Part shown: one piece after another, positions 45,940-55,408 of the stretch
How positions within the stretch are numbered: the first letter of the stretch is position 1
Layout: every line of letters begins with the position of its first letter
Origin: Opitutales bacterium
Lineage (GTDB): Bacteria; Verrucomicrobiota; Verrucomicrobiia; Opitutales; Coraliomargaritaceae
DNA length: 64,000 bases
Assembly (NCBI GenBank): GCA_018607135.1
Contig: JABBCA010000042.1
Location: 1-64,000, forward strand
Direction: 5' to 3'
Program-made: the position numbers and the translations under genes
The notes under the pieces: generated by a model
The model's database searches: none
The model's input: only the letters and a program-made list of their open reading frames with translations
What the model was told of the DNA's origin: nothing

Positions 45940-46375
45940 CGGTCAAAGCAGCGGGCAGCACATCTGGCGCAGTTTGGTCGTTCACTACAGCGGAAACAGT
46001 TGAAAGCCATGCACGTGGAATTCGATCAGTTTAACAGCGATTGTTGCTGGTGGCCTGATCGCTATGGCCAAGCCATCGTAGTGATTGTCGATCAAAATAA
46101 TGAACTCTACGACTATAAATGGTCTTGTGGGGGATCTTTTTAGAATCTCTTGGCTGAGATGAGCATCTATTTCGTCAAACCCTGAAGTTGTCATCTCCGC
46201 TGAGTTGGAGTGGTAACTGGTTTCAATATGCCAGCGAAGGCAACTGCACTGTTCGTATGTGAGAAACGCTTAGTATGATTTTGGCTGGCAGGCTAGTGAT
46301 TATACCTTTACCACAGGCCTAGGCAGTTATTTTTTTTCAGTGTTTTCGATGACTGAACATCTAAATTGAAGGCCG
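45940..46375 (+). pseudogene. Decayed exoprotein tail with several frame breaks
   Basis: Fragments of protein-like sequence occur in succession and different frames: SGAVWSFTTAETVES (from ~45956), VEFDQFNSDCCWWPDRYGQA (from ~46015), SGNWFQYASEGN (~46205) and FGWQASDYTFTTGLGSYFFS (~46280). Tryptophan-rich tails of this kind close many verrucomicrobial exoproteins. No continuous reading frame remains. It lies just before the IS element. Confidence 0.55.
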
Positions 46376-46425
46376 TATAATGGAATGTGAGCACTAGCAT
46401 ATTTCAGAATTGGTCAGTTTTCTGG

Positions 46426-46434
46426 TTTTTTATT
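46426..46434 (+). repeat. Target-site duplication, left copy
   Basis: TTTTTTATT immediately precedes the left inverted repeat of the insertion sequence; the same nine bases follow the right inverted repeat. Confidence 0.85.
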
Positions 46435-46455
46435 CACAGCCATCCCATAGGGATG
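46435..46455 (+). repeat. IS terminal inverted repeat, left
   Basis: 21 bases complementary to 47856-47876 with one mismatch. Confidence 0.88.
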
Positions 46456-46569
46456 CTTAGTAGAGAGCAAGCCTGAGAGTTGATCGGGCAAGAGTCGTGT
46501 TAGTTTGCCGATGTCATAATTGAAAAGCGTGTGATATTGGCCGGATAGGCCACATGCTGTCCCATAGGA

Positions 46570-47800
46570 TCATGGAGCAAATCCTGGCAAATATACGGCT
46601 TGTGGCTGGATACGCATCCTCCACTTACCACCTGCTGTCCCATAGAATCGGAGGATATCTGCGAGGTCGAAGCGATCCCAGACCACGCCTCGGATCATGG
46701 TAAAAACTCGTGCAAAGCTGTGCGGCCAGTTGGAGCACCAAGCTTGAAAACGAAGCAGTAGATACATCAGCAGAGCCGACCAGAGTTGCCAGCGGATGGC
46801 TTGCTTTGAGTGTCCAAGGAAGTCGCAGACCTGTAGGGTTTGCTTGATTTGTTTAAAGAAAACCTCAATCGCCCAGCGGCTTTGGTAAAGTCCGCAGGTG
46901 CTGGACGCAGCCCAGTCCATATTGTTGGTGATAAAAACCATCTCGACTTCTTTGCCGTCCACTTCGACGCGTGCGACGATCCGGCGCATACGCTGAGGAT
47001 AGTCAGTCTTTGAACTCGCGGTTTTGAGTGTAATCTCGTCGTCGCGTAAGATGTTGCCACCGACTTTACGTTTTTTGCATACATGGTAGCGAATGTTGTC
47101 CTTTGCGCGGGTCACCCAGAAGGCACCGCGCTGGCTCAGCGAGAACAGATGCTTGAAGTGCACATAGGCCTTATCAAAGACGGCAATCTCTCCCGCTACC
47201 AGTCTGGCACACAGCGCGATCACACAGCGCGATCATGGTGAGAACCCTCTTCGATCACAGCGAAACTGGGCAGGCAAGTTTGCAGGTTTAGACACAGGTG
47301 CAGTTTAGCGGCGGCTTTGCGACGGCGGTGCTTCGCCCAGTCCATGCAGTTGGCCACCAGAGCGATTGTCGAAGAGTCGATACTATAAACGATCGTCTTG
47401 AATCGGCGCGGCAAGCCTTTGTAGCGACCTGAGGGGCCAAAGCCCGGGAACTGATTCTGAAGATGTCAAGCATCTGCCAGAACAATGCCTCCATCATGTC
47501 CGCATTGCGCGTCTTGTTGGCATGCGAGAGTCCGTTACGGCTCGGCGCAGTCGCACTGCGTATAGTAAACAGCTTGGCACCATGATGGCGTAGCGCATCG
47601 CATAAATCGTTCAGCCCGATGCAGTGAGTTAACTGGCAATACAGCAGACAGACCACATGGCTCCATGGCGAAAAAGTCCGACTCTTTTTGTCGACCCCAT
47701 ACTCGACGGCAAGATTGCGAACCATCCCAACAGGGATGAGCTTGCAAAGCTGATTGAAGACGACAGAACTGTGCTTGGTTGGTTTTGGTTGTTTCATCAA
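46570..47800 (-). pseudogene. IS4-type DDE transposase, two frame breaks
   Basis: Reading from ATG 47800: the N-terminal part contains LLYCQLTHCIGLNDLCDALRHH and GLSHANKTRNADMMEALFW. The frame is lost near 47460, resumes one frame over as NQFPGFGPSGRYKGL then YSIDSSTIAL (the first catalytic Asp region), and is lost again near 47220, resuming as VAGEIAVFDKAYVHF (second Asp) and YQSRWAIEVFFKQIKQ, the Y-x2-RW-x2-E-x6-K signature of IS4 transposases. The second break falls on a perfect 13-bp tandem repeat (47209-47221 and 47222-47234). Each break needs roughly one base to restore the frame, so no active transposase can be made from this copy. Confidence 0.9.
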
Positions 47801-47855
47801 CTGGCTTCCTTGGTCGGAAGCCGCCCAAAGCCTACCACTTTTTAACTTTTTAGCA

Positions 47856-47876
47856 CATCCCTATGGGGTGGCTGTG
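47856..47876 (-). repeat. IS terminal inverted repeat, right
   Basis: 21 bases complementary to 46435-46455 with one mismatch. Confidence 0.88.
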
Positions 47877-47885
47877 TTTTTTATT
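47877..47885 (+). repeat. Target-site duplication, right copy
   Basis: TTTTTTATT follows the right inverted repeat, identical to 46426-46434. Confidence 0.85.
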
Positions 47886-48038
47886 AACACATTATCAGTA
47901 AGCGTGATCTTTACAGCTCCATGAGGATAGTGCTGTAGGTAATTATTTTTAAAAATATTAATATTTAACATTGACTAGGGTAGGGTCTCAATAACAGTGT
48001 AACTTTTCACTATCACGCTTCTAAATTCTAATAAACAT

Positions 48039-48728
48039 ATGAATTATAAAATATACCCCTCAATCCTTATTGCCGCAAGTGTTTCGCTCTCTCAGGCTTT
48101 TTCACAAGATCAACTAGCAGTTTATGATTTCACTGGTGGCTCATTTGCTTCTCAAGATGTTGAGTTGAACACGATTGCTGGGGCATTGGATGCCTCAAGT
48201 ATTGGTACGTCAGCCTTGGAGAGCCCTGGATTCGGTAATCCTTTTGACAATCCTTCACTCGTTTTTATCGGTAATGAATATAACGACGGATTCGGTGTTA
48301 ATAATGACTATTTATCATTTACTGTAACGCCTGGAGCTGGCTTTCAAATTACATTTGATCAATTATCACTTGGTCACTACAATACCACGAATGCAGGTGC
48401 TACAGCATACATATTTTCTTCGATAGATGGTTTTGCTTCGACATCTGATTCAGTAGGATCCTTCTTCTTCCCCGATGGCAATGGTGGTTCACCTGACCCT
48501 GACAACACGGGAGAGATTTCCCTTACTGGTCTTACTGGTTTTTCAAATGTGATAACTGCAACTGAATTTCGTGTTTATTTGGATACTACCGCAAGCTTTG
48601 GTACTGGTGATACATATACTGATAATATTATTCTGACTGGAACTGTATCGGCAGTCCCAGAGCCATCTACCTACGCATTACTTTCTGGTATGATTGTTCT
48701 CGGTTGGGTGATGGTTCGCCGTCGCTAA
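48039..48728 (+). CDS. PEP-CTERM sorting-domain protein with a YDF module
   Basis: Protein of 229 residues: Sec signal to about residue 22 (SQAFS), a single beta-rich domain (~26-203), then AVPEPSTYALLSGMIVLGW and a basic VRRR end, the classic PEP-CTERM signal recognised by exosortase. The domain opens LAVYDFTGGSFAS and includes NNDYLSFTVTPGAG, SSIDGFAS and FRVYLDTTASFGTG, matching a module found once in the 8637 and 49163 proteins and twice in the giant one. It is probably a surface-attached carbohydrate-interacting protein. An intrinsic terminator follows 26 bp after the stop. No exosortase gene is in the window. Confidence 0.88.
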   Translation: MNYKIYPSILIAASVSLSQAFSQDQLAVYDFTGGSFASQDVELNTIAGALDASSIGTSALESPGFGNPFDNPSLVFIGNEYNDGFGVNNDYLSFTVTPGAGFQITFDQLSLGHYNTTNAGATAYIFSSIDGFASTSDSVGSFFFPDGNGGSPDPDNTGEISLTGLTGFSNVITATEFRVYLDTTASFGTGDTYTDNIILTGTVSAVPEPSTYALLSGMIVLGWVMVRRR

Positions 48729-48754
48729 ACTGATAAGTATTTATTTAAACAAAT

Positions 48755-48782
48755 CCCGCTCATTTCAGAGCGGGGTTTTTTT
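48755..48782 (+). terminator. Rho-independent terminator
   Basis: A 7-bp perfect stem CCCGCTC/GAGCGGG with a 6-base loop is followed by seven T (48776-48782), 26 bp after the PEP-CTERM stop codon. Confidence 0.9.
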
Positions 48783-49162
48783 ATGTAAGGACAAGTAATG
48801 TTGCCCTGTCGCAGGCATCAGGTTTATGATCGTGGTTGCTGGAGCGGCGCCACTTGCACTATTTCCAAATTGGTATGATCTTTATGACACCGTTTGCCAC
48901 TTTGGCGTGGCTCATCCCGTATGGGGCACATTGGGTCGCAGGAAACCATCCTGCTAATTGAAATCAGGCTTCGCTACTCGCAAAATCTTTTTAGATCAGT
49001 GTTATAAGTATAGAAACAACTTTGTAGGTTGATTTTTTAATTATTATTATTACTAGTTATAGGCTAAAACATTCATATCATTGTGAAGGTTTATTCTATT
49101 TTTTTGGACGCATCCAACCAGTGTCTCCGATTTCATCCCCAATACCCTGACAATCCAACGCT
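48783..49162. other. Intergenic region before esterase-headed exoprotein
   Basis: About 380 bases with no supported gene. A 43-codon frame from ATG 48826 has no recognisable features. The distal half is AT-rich and probably carries the promoter for the gene at 49163. Confidence 0.45.
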
Positions 49163-52100
49163 ATGAAGCTATTTTATTTATTTGTCGCCTTAGTCGTATC
49201 CAATTCGATTTGTAGGGCCTCCAACTGGTTTAGCCCCAGCCAGTTCACTCCCGATGTGACGGAGATTTACAAGACTGCGGACGGGCAGGATTTGGAGTTA
49301 TATATTTTCAACCCAGGCTCGGGCGATACGCCCACAGTGCCCACGCCGACCATCGTCTTCTTTCACGGTGGGGGCTATACGAGCGGAAATCCTAATGTGT
49401 TTTTCTATGCCTGTGATTATTTTGCTTCACGTGGAATGATTGTGATGACTGCGCGCTACCGTCTCAATAATACGGAGGGTGCGAGAAGAGATGGCAAGTC
49501 GGCGATGCGCTACGTGATCGAGCACGCAGCTCGTCTGGGCGTCGACACCGCATTGCTCGCGGCTGGGGGTGGTTCCGCTGGAGGGAATCTAGCGGTCACG
49601 CTGACGGATCCAAACAACCACAATGAGCCGACGGACAATCTTGCCGTGTCAGCGGCTCCAGATGCGTTGGTTCTCTTCAATCCAATTGGCACTGGCTATG
49701 GAAGCACTGATATGGCTCCGACGATCGCGCAATGGGGTTCTGAGGATACCTTCATCTCACCGGCGGAAGCTCTGGCCAACCAGCAAGATGCGCTCAATAT
49801 CGGTGTTAATATGGAGATCGAAATTTACCCGGGTGAAGCCCACTCTTGGTATGACAACTCGCGCGAGTGGATCACTATAACGTTAGAACGCGCCGATGTT
49901 TTTATTGAAGCGCTGGGTTACGTGAGCGGTCCGCCTACAGTTAACTCGTGGATAGCCGTTGTGAACAACGATACGGGCACGCAAGCGCCTACGGTGGCCT
50001 TCACCTCACCGACGGATGGAGCAAATTTTTCAGAATGGTCGAGTTTGCCGGTCACAGTCGCTGCGAGCGATCCAGATGTCGCTGGCTCCATCGATAACGT
50101 CCGCCTCTACCTCGACGGTGTGCGTGTACGTATCGACAGCACAGCTCCGTATGATTGGGGGCCAGGGTCGGGAGAAACGGACTTACTTCTTGAGAGCTTG
50201 GCTCCTGGCGCTTACGAGCTGATGGCCGAGGCCTTTGATAATGACGACTATGTCGCACGTGAGACGATCACTATCAACATGGTGGACGCGCCGACGGAGC
50301 CGCCGAGTGCGCCGACTGGCTTAGTTGCCGTTCCTGGAGAGGGCGGCCCTTTTCTAGATTGGGATCCAAACCCCGAAGGGGATGTGAGCAGTTACAGCGT
50401 GTATCGCCGAACAGTCGGCGGCAGTTATGGTTCGCCTGTCCTGACTAATGTCAGCTTAGACGAGGTGACGGATACGAGTGCGCAAGTCGGCGTCACTTAT
50501 TTTTACCGAGTCAGCGCTGTGGACACCGATGGTAATGAATCTGCACCGAGTGCAGAAATCGAAGTCACCGTTGAGGCAGTCAGCGCAGAAAGTGTCCTTG
50601 CTACGGATAACGCGTGGGTCCTCGCGGCGAGAGATACGGCGCAAAATTCGAAAGAAGACTTGGAAGTAAACCGGGGCGATTGGGCTTCCTTTGCGCGGAG
50701 CGCCTTTATTCGTTTTCCTCTGAGCGGTATTTCCGAGCTCGGTGGATTCGCCCCTGATGTCATCGACCGGATTAGCCTCGACCTTTACGCGACTGCGACG
50801 GACGCTGACGACCCTGTCCGCATCTATGCTCTCTTGGACGGAGCCCAAATAGCACCCGCTGCTCTGAGCGAATCCACATGGACTGGAGGCAGCGACGGCA
50901 CCGCCGGGGGCGGGAATAATATGATCAACAGTAACCGACCCGATGTAGTCGTCGGCGGCACTGCTCCGCCCAACATCTACACCACAATCGAGCTCGGCAC
51001 GCTAAATTTCTTTTCCAATGTAGATGACGCAGACATCGGCCTGCACCGCATAGAAATTACCGAGATAGAAGCCTTTAAGCAACTCCTCCTAGACGATACC
51101 AATCAGGAAATCACTTTGATCCTCCGCGCGGATGATGGCGATCAGACCACTAAATTTGCCTCGCTCTTTAATACTGCCGGAAATCCGTTGCCCACGCTTT
51201 CGGTCTTCAGCCTCGGTGAGGCCGCGCCACCCAGCCCAGCCGATCTTGCCGCCACTCCAAGCGATGGCCAAGTCTCGCTTACTTGGACCGCAGATACCGT
51301 GACGAATCCAGTCACTTACTCCGTTTACCGCTCCAGTGCGTCTGGCACATTAGGCAGCCTGATCGCGACTGGGCTAGCCACTAACAGTTATTTGGATGAC
51401 ACCGCAGTCAACGGAACTATCTATTACTATCAAGTCACCGCGACCGACGGAGAGGATGTCGAGTCCAGCCCAAGTAATCAGGTCCTTGCGATCCCCGCGA
51501 CCGCAGGCAACCTTGCGCCTAGCTTTGATTCCGATCCGATAGTGGAGGCCAGTATTGAAATAGGAGAGAGTTACAGCTCAACCCTCGACGACGATGCCTC
51601 CGACCCAGAGTCCGACCCGATGATTTTTACCAAACTGTCCGGACCTACGTGGTTGACCGTCGCCAGCGACGGCAGCCTTAGTGGCATGGCTCCGGCCAGC
51701 GCAGGACTGAACAGCTTTAGTGTGCAGGTCGATGCGGCCGGTGGTAGCGATACTGCCACCCTCGAAATATCGGTGACTGCGGATACGACACCGCCTCCAG
51801 TGCCGAGCGGGCTGACTGCGACCGCTGGCGATGGCTCTGTCACACTGGATTGGACTGCCAATACAGATAGCGATACGGCCACTTATAATTTATACCGATC
51901 CACGATCTCGGACAGTTATACAACAGCTCTGAGCTCTGGCATAAGCGGCAACAGTTTTTTCGATGATACCGCCGAGAATGGCACCACTTACTACTACGTA
52001 TTGACTGCAGAAGACGCCAGTGGCAACGAGTCAGCTGAGAGTAGTGAGGTCTCCGCGACGCCGGTGTTTGTGCCAGACGGCACGCCGCCAGTGAAACCTA

Positions 52101-53308
52101 CTGGCCTGACTGCCACCGCTGGGGACACCTTATTGACCTTGGATTGGAATGACAATAGTGATCTGGACTTAGACAGCTACCGCGTGTATCGATCCACCAC
52201 CACTGGTAGCTTCGGCAGTGCCTTGGTCAGCGATCTTTCAGGAAGTAGCTACATCGATAACACTGTTGTGAACGGCACGACCTATTACTATGTCGTCACC
52301 GCTGTGGATACCAGCGATAACGAATCGATGGAAAGCGATGAAACGTCTGCGACTCCCGCAGAAGTCAGTGCGAGTCTTCTTGCGGATTACAGTTTTTACG
52401 GCTCCTCTTCGGTCTCCTTTGACAGCGATGCAAATAGTGTAGCTGGTGTGATTACTGATGGCGGTGGGTTTGGGTCGAGCTATGAGACTCGCACAACTGG
52501 TGAGCGGGGCGCGCCAGTGCCATCACTCAAATGGACCGTTGGCGATATGAATGACGGAGTGCTTTTGGATAGTGACTACCTTAGCTTTACGATCACTCCG
52601 GAGGCAGGTATATCGCTGAGCTTTAGTGAATTCAGTTTCACTTTTAAGTTTCCAAATGCAGCGACGCAGGTAGCGCTTCATTCCAGCCAAGACGGCTTCA
52701 CGGGGTCGCCAGTGGATACGTACAGCTACCCCGGTGGTGCTGAGACATTAACGATTACACTCGATCTTTCATCCATGGCCGCCGCAGTATCGCCAGTGGA
52801 ATTTCGCCTGTACTTGGATACCTCCGCTAGTTTTGGTGGCGCCGAATTGTGGATGGATAACATCCAGCTAAGCGGTGTTTCTGAAATCGTCGTAGTGGAC
52901 AGTGATGCCGACGAAGATGGCATTGATGATTCTTGGGAGGAGCTTTATTTTATCACCACAGGGGTGATCGATGGCTCTCTCGACTCAGATGGAGATGGTG
53001 ACCTTGACTTTTTCGAATACCTCTATGGGTCAGTTCCAAACGATGCGACCAGTCACGGTTTTCAACTACTCGTTGCTCCTAGCCAGAGTGGTTCAAACAT
53101 GGTCTTCGAGTGGTCTGTGAAAACAGGCTTCACGCTTGGGGTTGAATACGATGTTGAAATTGTGTCCGACTTAGGCAGCCCTTGGAATCCGCTCCCGCAA
53201 GCGCATTACTCATTGCAGACGGACACCGCTGACGGGAAAACCGAGGTCGACCTGACACTGACTCATGATTATGGTCCCAGTGTCTTCCTCCGACTGATTC
53301 GCCCTTAG
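49163..53308 (+). CDS. Secreted 1381-residue esterase-headed multidomain protein
   Basis: Sec signal (~19 residues), then an alpha/beta hydrolase (~20-255) of the Abhydrolase_3/BD-FAE type: oxyanion HGGG (68-71), nucleophile in GGGSAGG (Ser138), likely acid Asp195 (GSEDTFISP) and His227 (GEAHSW). Against the stand-alone paralogue at 63000 it lacks about 25 residues before the acid. Downstream: a bacterial Ig-like domain (~270-375), Fn3 (375-470), DNRLRE-like (475-690), Fn3 (690-785), He_PIG (785-875), two Fn3 (875-1070), the YDF module (1073-1245), a DSDGDGDLDFFEYLYGS calcium-binding segment and a beta-rich tail similar to that of the 8637 protein. It probably deacylates the polymer while bound to it. 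Confidence 0.88.
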   Translation: MKLFYLFVALVVSNSICRASNWFSPSQFTPDVTEIYKTADGQDLELYIFNPGSGDTPTVPTPTIVFFHGGGYTSGNPNVFFYACDYFASRGMIVMTARYRLNNTEGARRDGKSAMRYVIEHAARLGVDTALLAAGGGSAGGNLAVTLTDPNNHNEPTDNLAVSAAPDALVLFNPIGTGYGSTDMAPTIAQWGSEDTFISPAEALANQQDALNIGVNMEIEIYPGEAHSWYDNSREWITITLERADVFIEALGYVSGPPTVNSWIAVVNNDTGTQAPTVAFTSPTDGANFSEWSSLPVTVAASDPDVAGSIDNVRLYLDGVRVRIDSTAPYDWGPGSGETDLLLESLAPGAYELMAEAFDNDDYVARETITINMVDAPTEPPSAPTGLVAVPGEGGPFLDWDPNPEGDVSSYSVYRRTVGGSYGSPVLTNVSLDEVTDTSAQVGVTYFYRVSAVDTDGNESAPSAEIEVTVEAVSAESVLATDNAWVLAARDTAQNSKEDLEVNRGDWASFARSAFIRFPLSGISELGGFAPDVIDRISLDLYATATDADDPVRIYALLDGAQIAPAALSESTWTGGSDGTAGGGNNMINSNRPDVVVGGTAPPNIYTTIELGTLNFFSNVDDADIGLHRIEITEIEAFKQLLLDDTNQEITLILRADDGDQTTKFASLFNTAGNPLPTLSVFSLGEAAPPSPADLAATPSDGQVSLTWTADTVTNPVTYSVYRSSASGTLGSLIATGLATNSYLDDTAVNGTIYYYQVTATDGEDVESSPSNQVLAIPATAGNLAPSFDSDPIVEASIEIGESYSSTLDDDASDPESDPMIFTKLSGPTWLTVASDGSLSGMAPASAGLNSFSVQVDAAGGSDTATLEISVTADTTPPPVPSGLTATAGDGSVTLDWTANTDSDTATYNLYRSTISDSYTTALSSGISGNSFFDDTAENGTTYYYVLTAEDASGNESAESSEVSATPVFVPDGTPPVKPTGLTATAGDTLLTLDWNDNSDLDLDSYRVYRSTTTGSFGSALVSDLSGSSYIDNTVVNGTTYYYVVTAVDTSDNESMESDETSATPAEVSASLLADYSFYGSSSVSFDSDANSVAGVITDGGGFGSSYETRTTGERGAPVPSLKWTVGDMNDGVLLDSDYLSFTITPEAGISLSFSEFSFTFKFPNAATQVALHSSQDGFTGSPVDTYSYPGGAETLTITLDLSSMAAAVSPVEFRLYLDTSASFGGAELWMDNIQLSGVSEIVVVDSDADEDGIDDSWEELYFITTGVIDGSLDSDGDGDLDFFEYLYGSVPNDATSHGFQLLVAPSQSGSNMVFEWSVKTGFTLGVEYDVEIVSDLGSPWNPLPQAHYSLQTDTADGKTEVDLTLTHDYGPSVFLRLIRP

Positions 53309-53311
53309 GTG

Positions 53312-54142
53312 TTAAGATCCAGACCACGTCGGGTTCTTTTGGCAGGCACTCAATGCCTCCGAAATATCGACTAGGTAGGGGTGCCACATTTTTTCCCATT
53401 CTAAAGCGACGGAGCCAGTGAAATTGTTTTCGTAGAGGATGTCGTAAACCTTGTCTAAAGGCATCTCGCCGCTCCCAGGTAGCACGTAAGTATATGGGTG
53501 GCGCGCGGAGGGCTGGCTAATGCTGTCTTTGATATGCACGTGGCGGGTGAAAGAGCCTAGTTGGTTCCAGCTCTCTGCTGGGGTTTCTCGGCCGAGCTTC
53601 CATGTGTGGTGCGTGTCCCAGATGATGCCGACCGAGCGGCCGAGTCGGCTAAAGAGCTCCAGCAGGGGTGCGGATGCGGAAAAGGCGTCATGCGTCTCGA
53701 TCAGAATATCGACGTTCCAGTTTTCTTCAGCTCGCTTGGCTTGCCACCAGTTGAGAAAGTCGATCGCTTCTTTGAAATTTTCCTCAGTCAGTGGTGTGCC
53801 CCATTTACCACCGCCGAATACGCGTAGGTAGGGGGTATCTAATTCCTCGGCGAGTTGAGCAAATGCCAGTAACTCTTCTAAGCTGCCATCTTTCGGGTCG
53901 ACCAGCTTATGGGATGTGCCGAGCGCGACTGCGCCGCAATCTAACGTATTTAAAGCTTTGCGGGCGGCCTCGACCCCTCCGGGTTGTTCACTCAGGTAAG
54001 CAGGCAGGTCGATCCGGTTATCGAGCGAACGGAGTTCGAGGCAATCGATATTGAATCGCTCTGCGAGGTCTAGGACGGCGCTGAGAGACAAGTCGGGGCA
54101 ACCGAGTGTGGAGACGCAGGTTTTAAAAGGTCGGGTGGGCAT
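53312..54142 (-). CDS. Sugar phosphate isomerase/epimerase-like TIM barrel
   Basis: Cytoplasmic protein of 276 residues of the xylose isomerase-like/AP endonuclease 2 family. CVSTLGCPDLSLSAVLDLAERF, a DILIETHDAF stretch (~145; metal-binding Glu), IIWDTHHTWK (~175; Asp/His) and FTRHVHIKDS (~199; His) are the expected metal ligands. Such proteins epimerise or isomerise keto-sugars, and some work with Gfo/Idh oxidoreductases. It follows the 2-hydroxyacid dehydrogenase by 14 bp in one operon. Substrate unknown. Confidence 0.88.
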   Translation of the reverse strand: MPTRPFKTCVSTLGCPDLSLSAVLDLAERFNIDCLELRSLDNRIDLPAYLSEQPGGVEAARKALNTLDCGAVALGTSHKLVDPKDGSLEELLAFAQLAEELDTPYLRVFGGGKWGTPLTEENFKEAIDFLNWWQAKRAEENWNVDILIETHDAFSASAPLLELFSRLGRSVGIIWDTHHTWKLGRETPAESWNQLGSFTRHVHIKDSISQPSARHPYTYVLPGSGEMPLDKVYDILYENNFTGSVALEWEKMWHPYLVDISEALSACQKNPTWSGS

Positions 54143-54156
54143 CGTAATGTGTTGGT

Positions 54157-55179
54157 TTAGGTGGCGCGGTCGTATATGTCTATCGTGATGGCATCGGCGA
54201 CAGCTTCATTGCGGGCGAAGTGCTGCAAATTTTGGATAGCCAAGCGTGTGCTGTCGCAACGTCGATCTTTAGTCGGCCCGGCAATGTGCGGTAGGAGTGC
54301 CACGTTGGGCAGGCCTCGTAGCGGAGAGTCTTCGACCAGGGGTTCTTTTTCGTAAACATCGAGGCCGATTTGCAAATCGTCGACTCGGTCGCGTGCGACT
54401 TGAATCATGGCGGCTTCATCGACCACCGCTCCGCGACCGATATTGATAAATGTGCCGCCTGCCGGGATCGAGCGCAGCAGTGCTTCGGTCACTATGTGAT
54501 GGTTCTTGGCGTGGTAGGGAGCCAGTTCGACGATGATATCATTTTCAGCGAAGAGTGCTTCCAGAGACGGGCTGCGTTGCACACCGAGATGGTTGTAGAT
54601 CTCGTCTGGCACACTTGGAGAATAGGCCGAGATCTCTACGTCGAAGGGCTTGAGTAGGGGGATGAGCTGTTGAGAAATTTGCCCAAAACCGTGGATGCCG
54701 ACGCGCTTCTCGAAGAGGCTTTGAGTGGTGGTCTTGAGTCCATCCTTCCACGCGCCGTCTCGGTGCATCGCGACGGACCAGTAGGACGCGCGACGCATCG
54801 CTGAAAGTATAAGAAGGAGCCCACACTCAGAAATGGTGCGGCTGATGGAAGAGCCCCAGTTGGTGACTTGTAGGCCGCGTTCGATCAATTCGCGCGGCAC
54901 CAGTTTTTTGACACTGCCTGCCAAGTAAGCAACGTATTTTAAACCACTCTCGCCACCGATCGGCAGATCATCGGGCAGTCGTGGGCAAGCCCATGCTGCC
55001 ATGAGTGCCTCGGCTCCAGATTCTTCGATGATTTGCCGCCAACCTTCTGAAGATTCAAGCGGCAAGCGAAGCCATTTAAGCTGGATAGGCAGTGCTTCGA
55101 GTTGTGCCTTTATTTTGGGTGGTAGGAAGTCATTTTCTTCGGACTCCGTTAGTGCGATTAAGAGGGTGGGTTTTTTCAT
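54157..55179 (-). CDS. D-isomer-specific 2-hydroxyacid dehydrogenase
   Basis: NAD(P)-dependent dehydrogenase of 340 residues reducing 2-keto acids or oxidising D-2-hydroxy acids. The Rossmann motif GIHGFGQISQQLIPLL lies near residue 169; INIGRGAVVDEA supplies the conserved Arg, DVYEKEPL the Glu and LLPHIAGPT the catalytic His. It is first in a two-gene operon with a sugar isomerase-like protein. Lactaldehyde/lactate or a keto-deoxy sugar acid from deoxysugar breakdown are plausible substrates, but this is inference. Confidence 0.92.
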   Translation of the reverse strand: MKKPTLLIALTESEENDFLPPKIKAQLEALPIQLKWLRLPLESSEGWRQIIEESGAEALMAAWACPRLPDDLPIGGESGLKYVAYLAGSVKKLVPRELIERGLQVTNWGSSISRTISECGLLLILSAMRRASYWSVAMHRDGAWKDGLKTTTQSLFEKRVGIHGFGQISQQLIPLLKPFDVEISAYSPSVPDEIYNHLGVQRSPSLEALFAENDIIVELAPYHAKNHHIVTEALLRSIPAGGTFINIGRGAVVDEAAMIQVARDRVDDLQIGLDVYEKEPLVEDSPLRGLPNVALLPHIAGPTKDRRCDSTRLAIQNLQHFARNEAVADAITIDIYDRAT

Positions 55180-55408
55180 CGGATTGGGTAAGCGAGTGTT
55201 ATAGATCGGCTAAATCTGGTCAGCCGGACCCTTTTTTTAATAAGTATTATATTCTCTGGATCGACGATTGTTGGCAACTCTCAATTCTGAGAAAGTTTAG
55301 TCATTTTTAGGGAGATGCAGTTAACTTTGACTCATTAGTCAATACTAGCTGATTAGTCCAAGCTAAGAGAGGAACAGTTTAGCTAACTTTGACTGATTTG
55401 AACGGTAA

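Larger units (their letters stand above)
46435..47876. mobile_element. IS4-family-like insertion sequence, inactive
   Basis: 1442-bp element bounded by 21-bp imperfect inverted repeats (46435-46455 and 47856-47876, one mismatch: CACAGCCAT/CCCCATAGGGATG type). It is flanked by a 9-bp direct repeat, TTTTTTATT. It carries one minus-strand transposase gene, now split over three frames. Size, end structure and transposase motifs fit IS4-type elements. It inserted into decayed exoprotein sequence between the giant gene and the PEP-CTERM gene. Confidence 0.9.

Noticed and set aside
47209-47234. 13-bp tandem duplication as sole cause of the second transposase frame break
   Set aside because: A 13-bp insertion alone does not give the observed frame change, so another indel is required; the repeat is only suggestive.
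48826-48957. 43-codon small gene after the PEP-CTERM terminator
   Set aside because: No ribosome-binding site, no recognisable family, low-quality composition.
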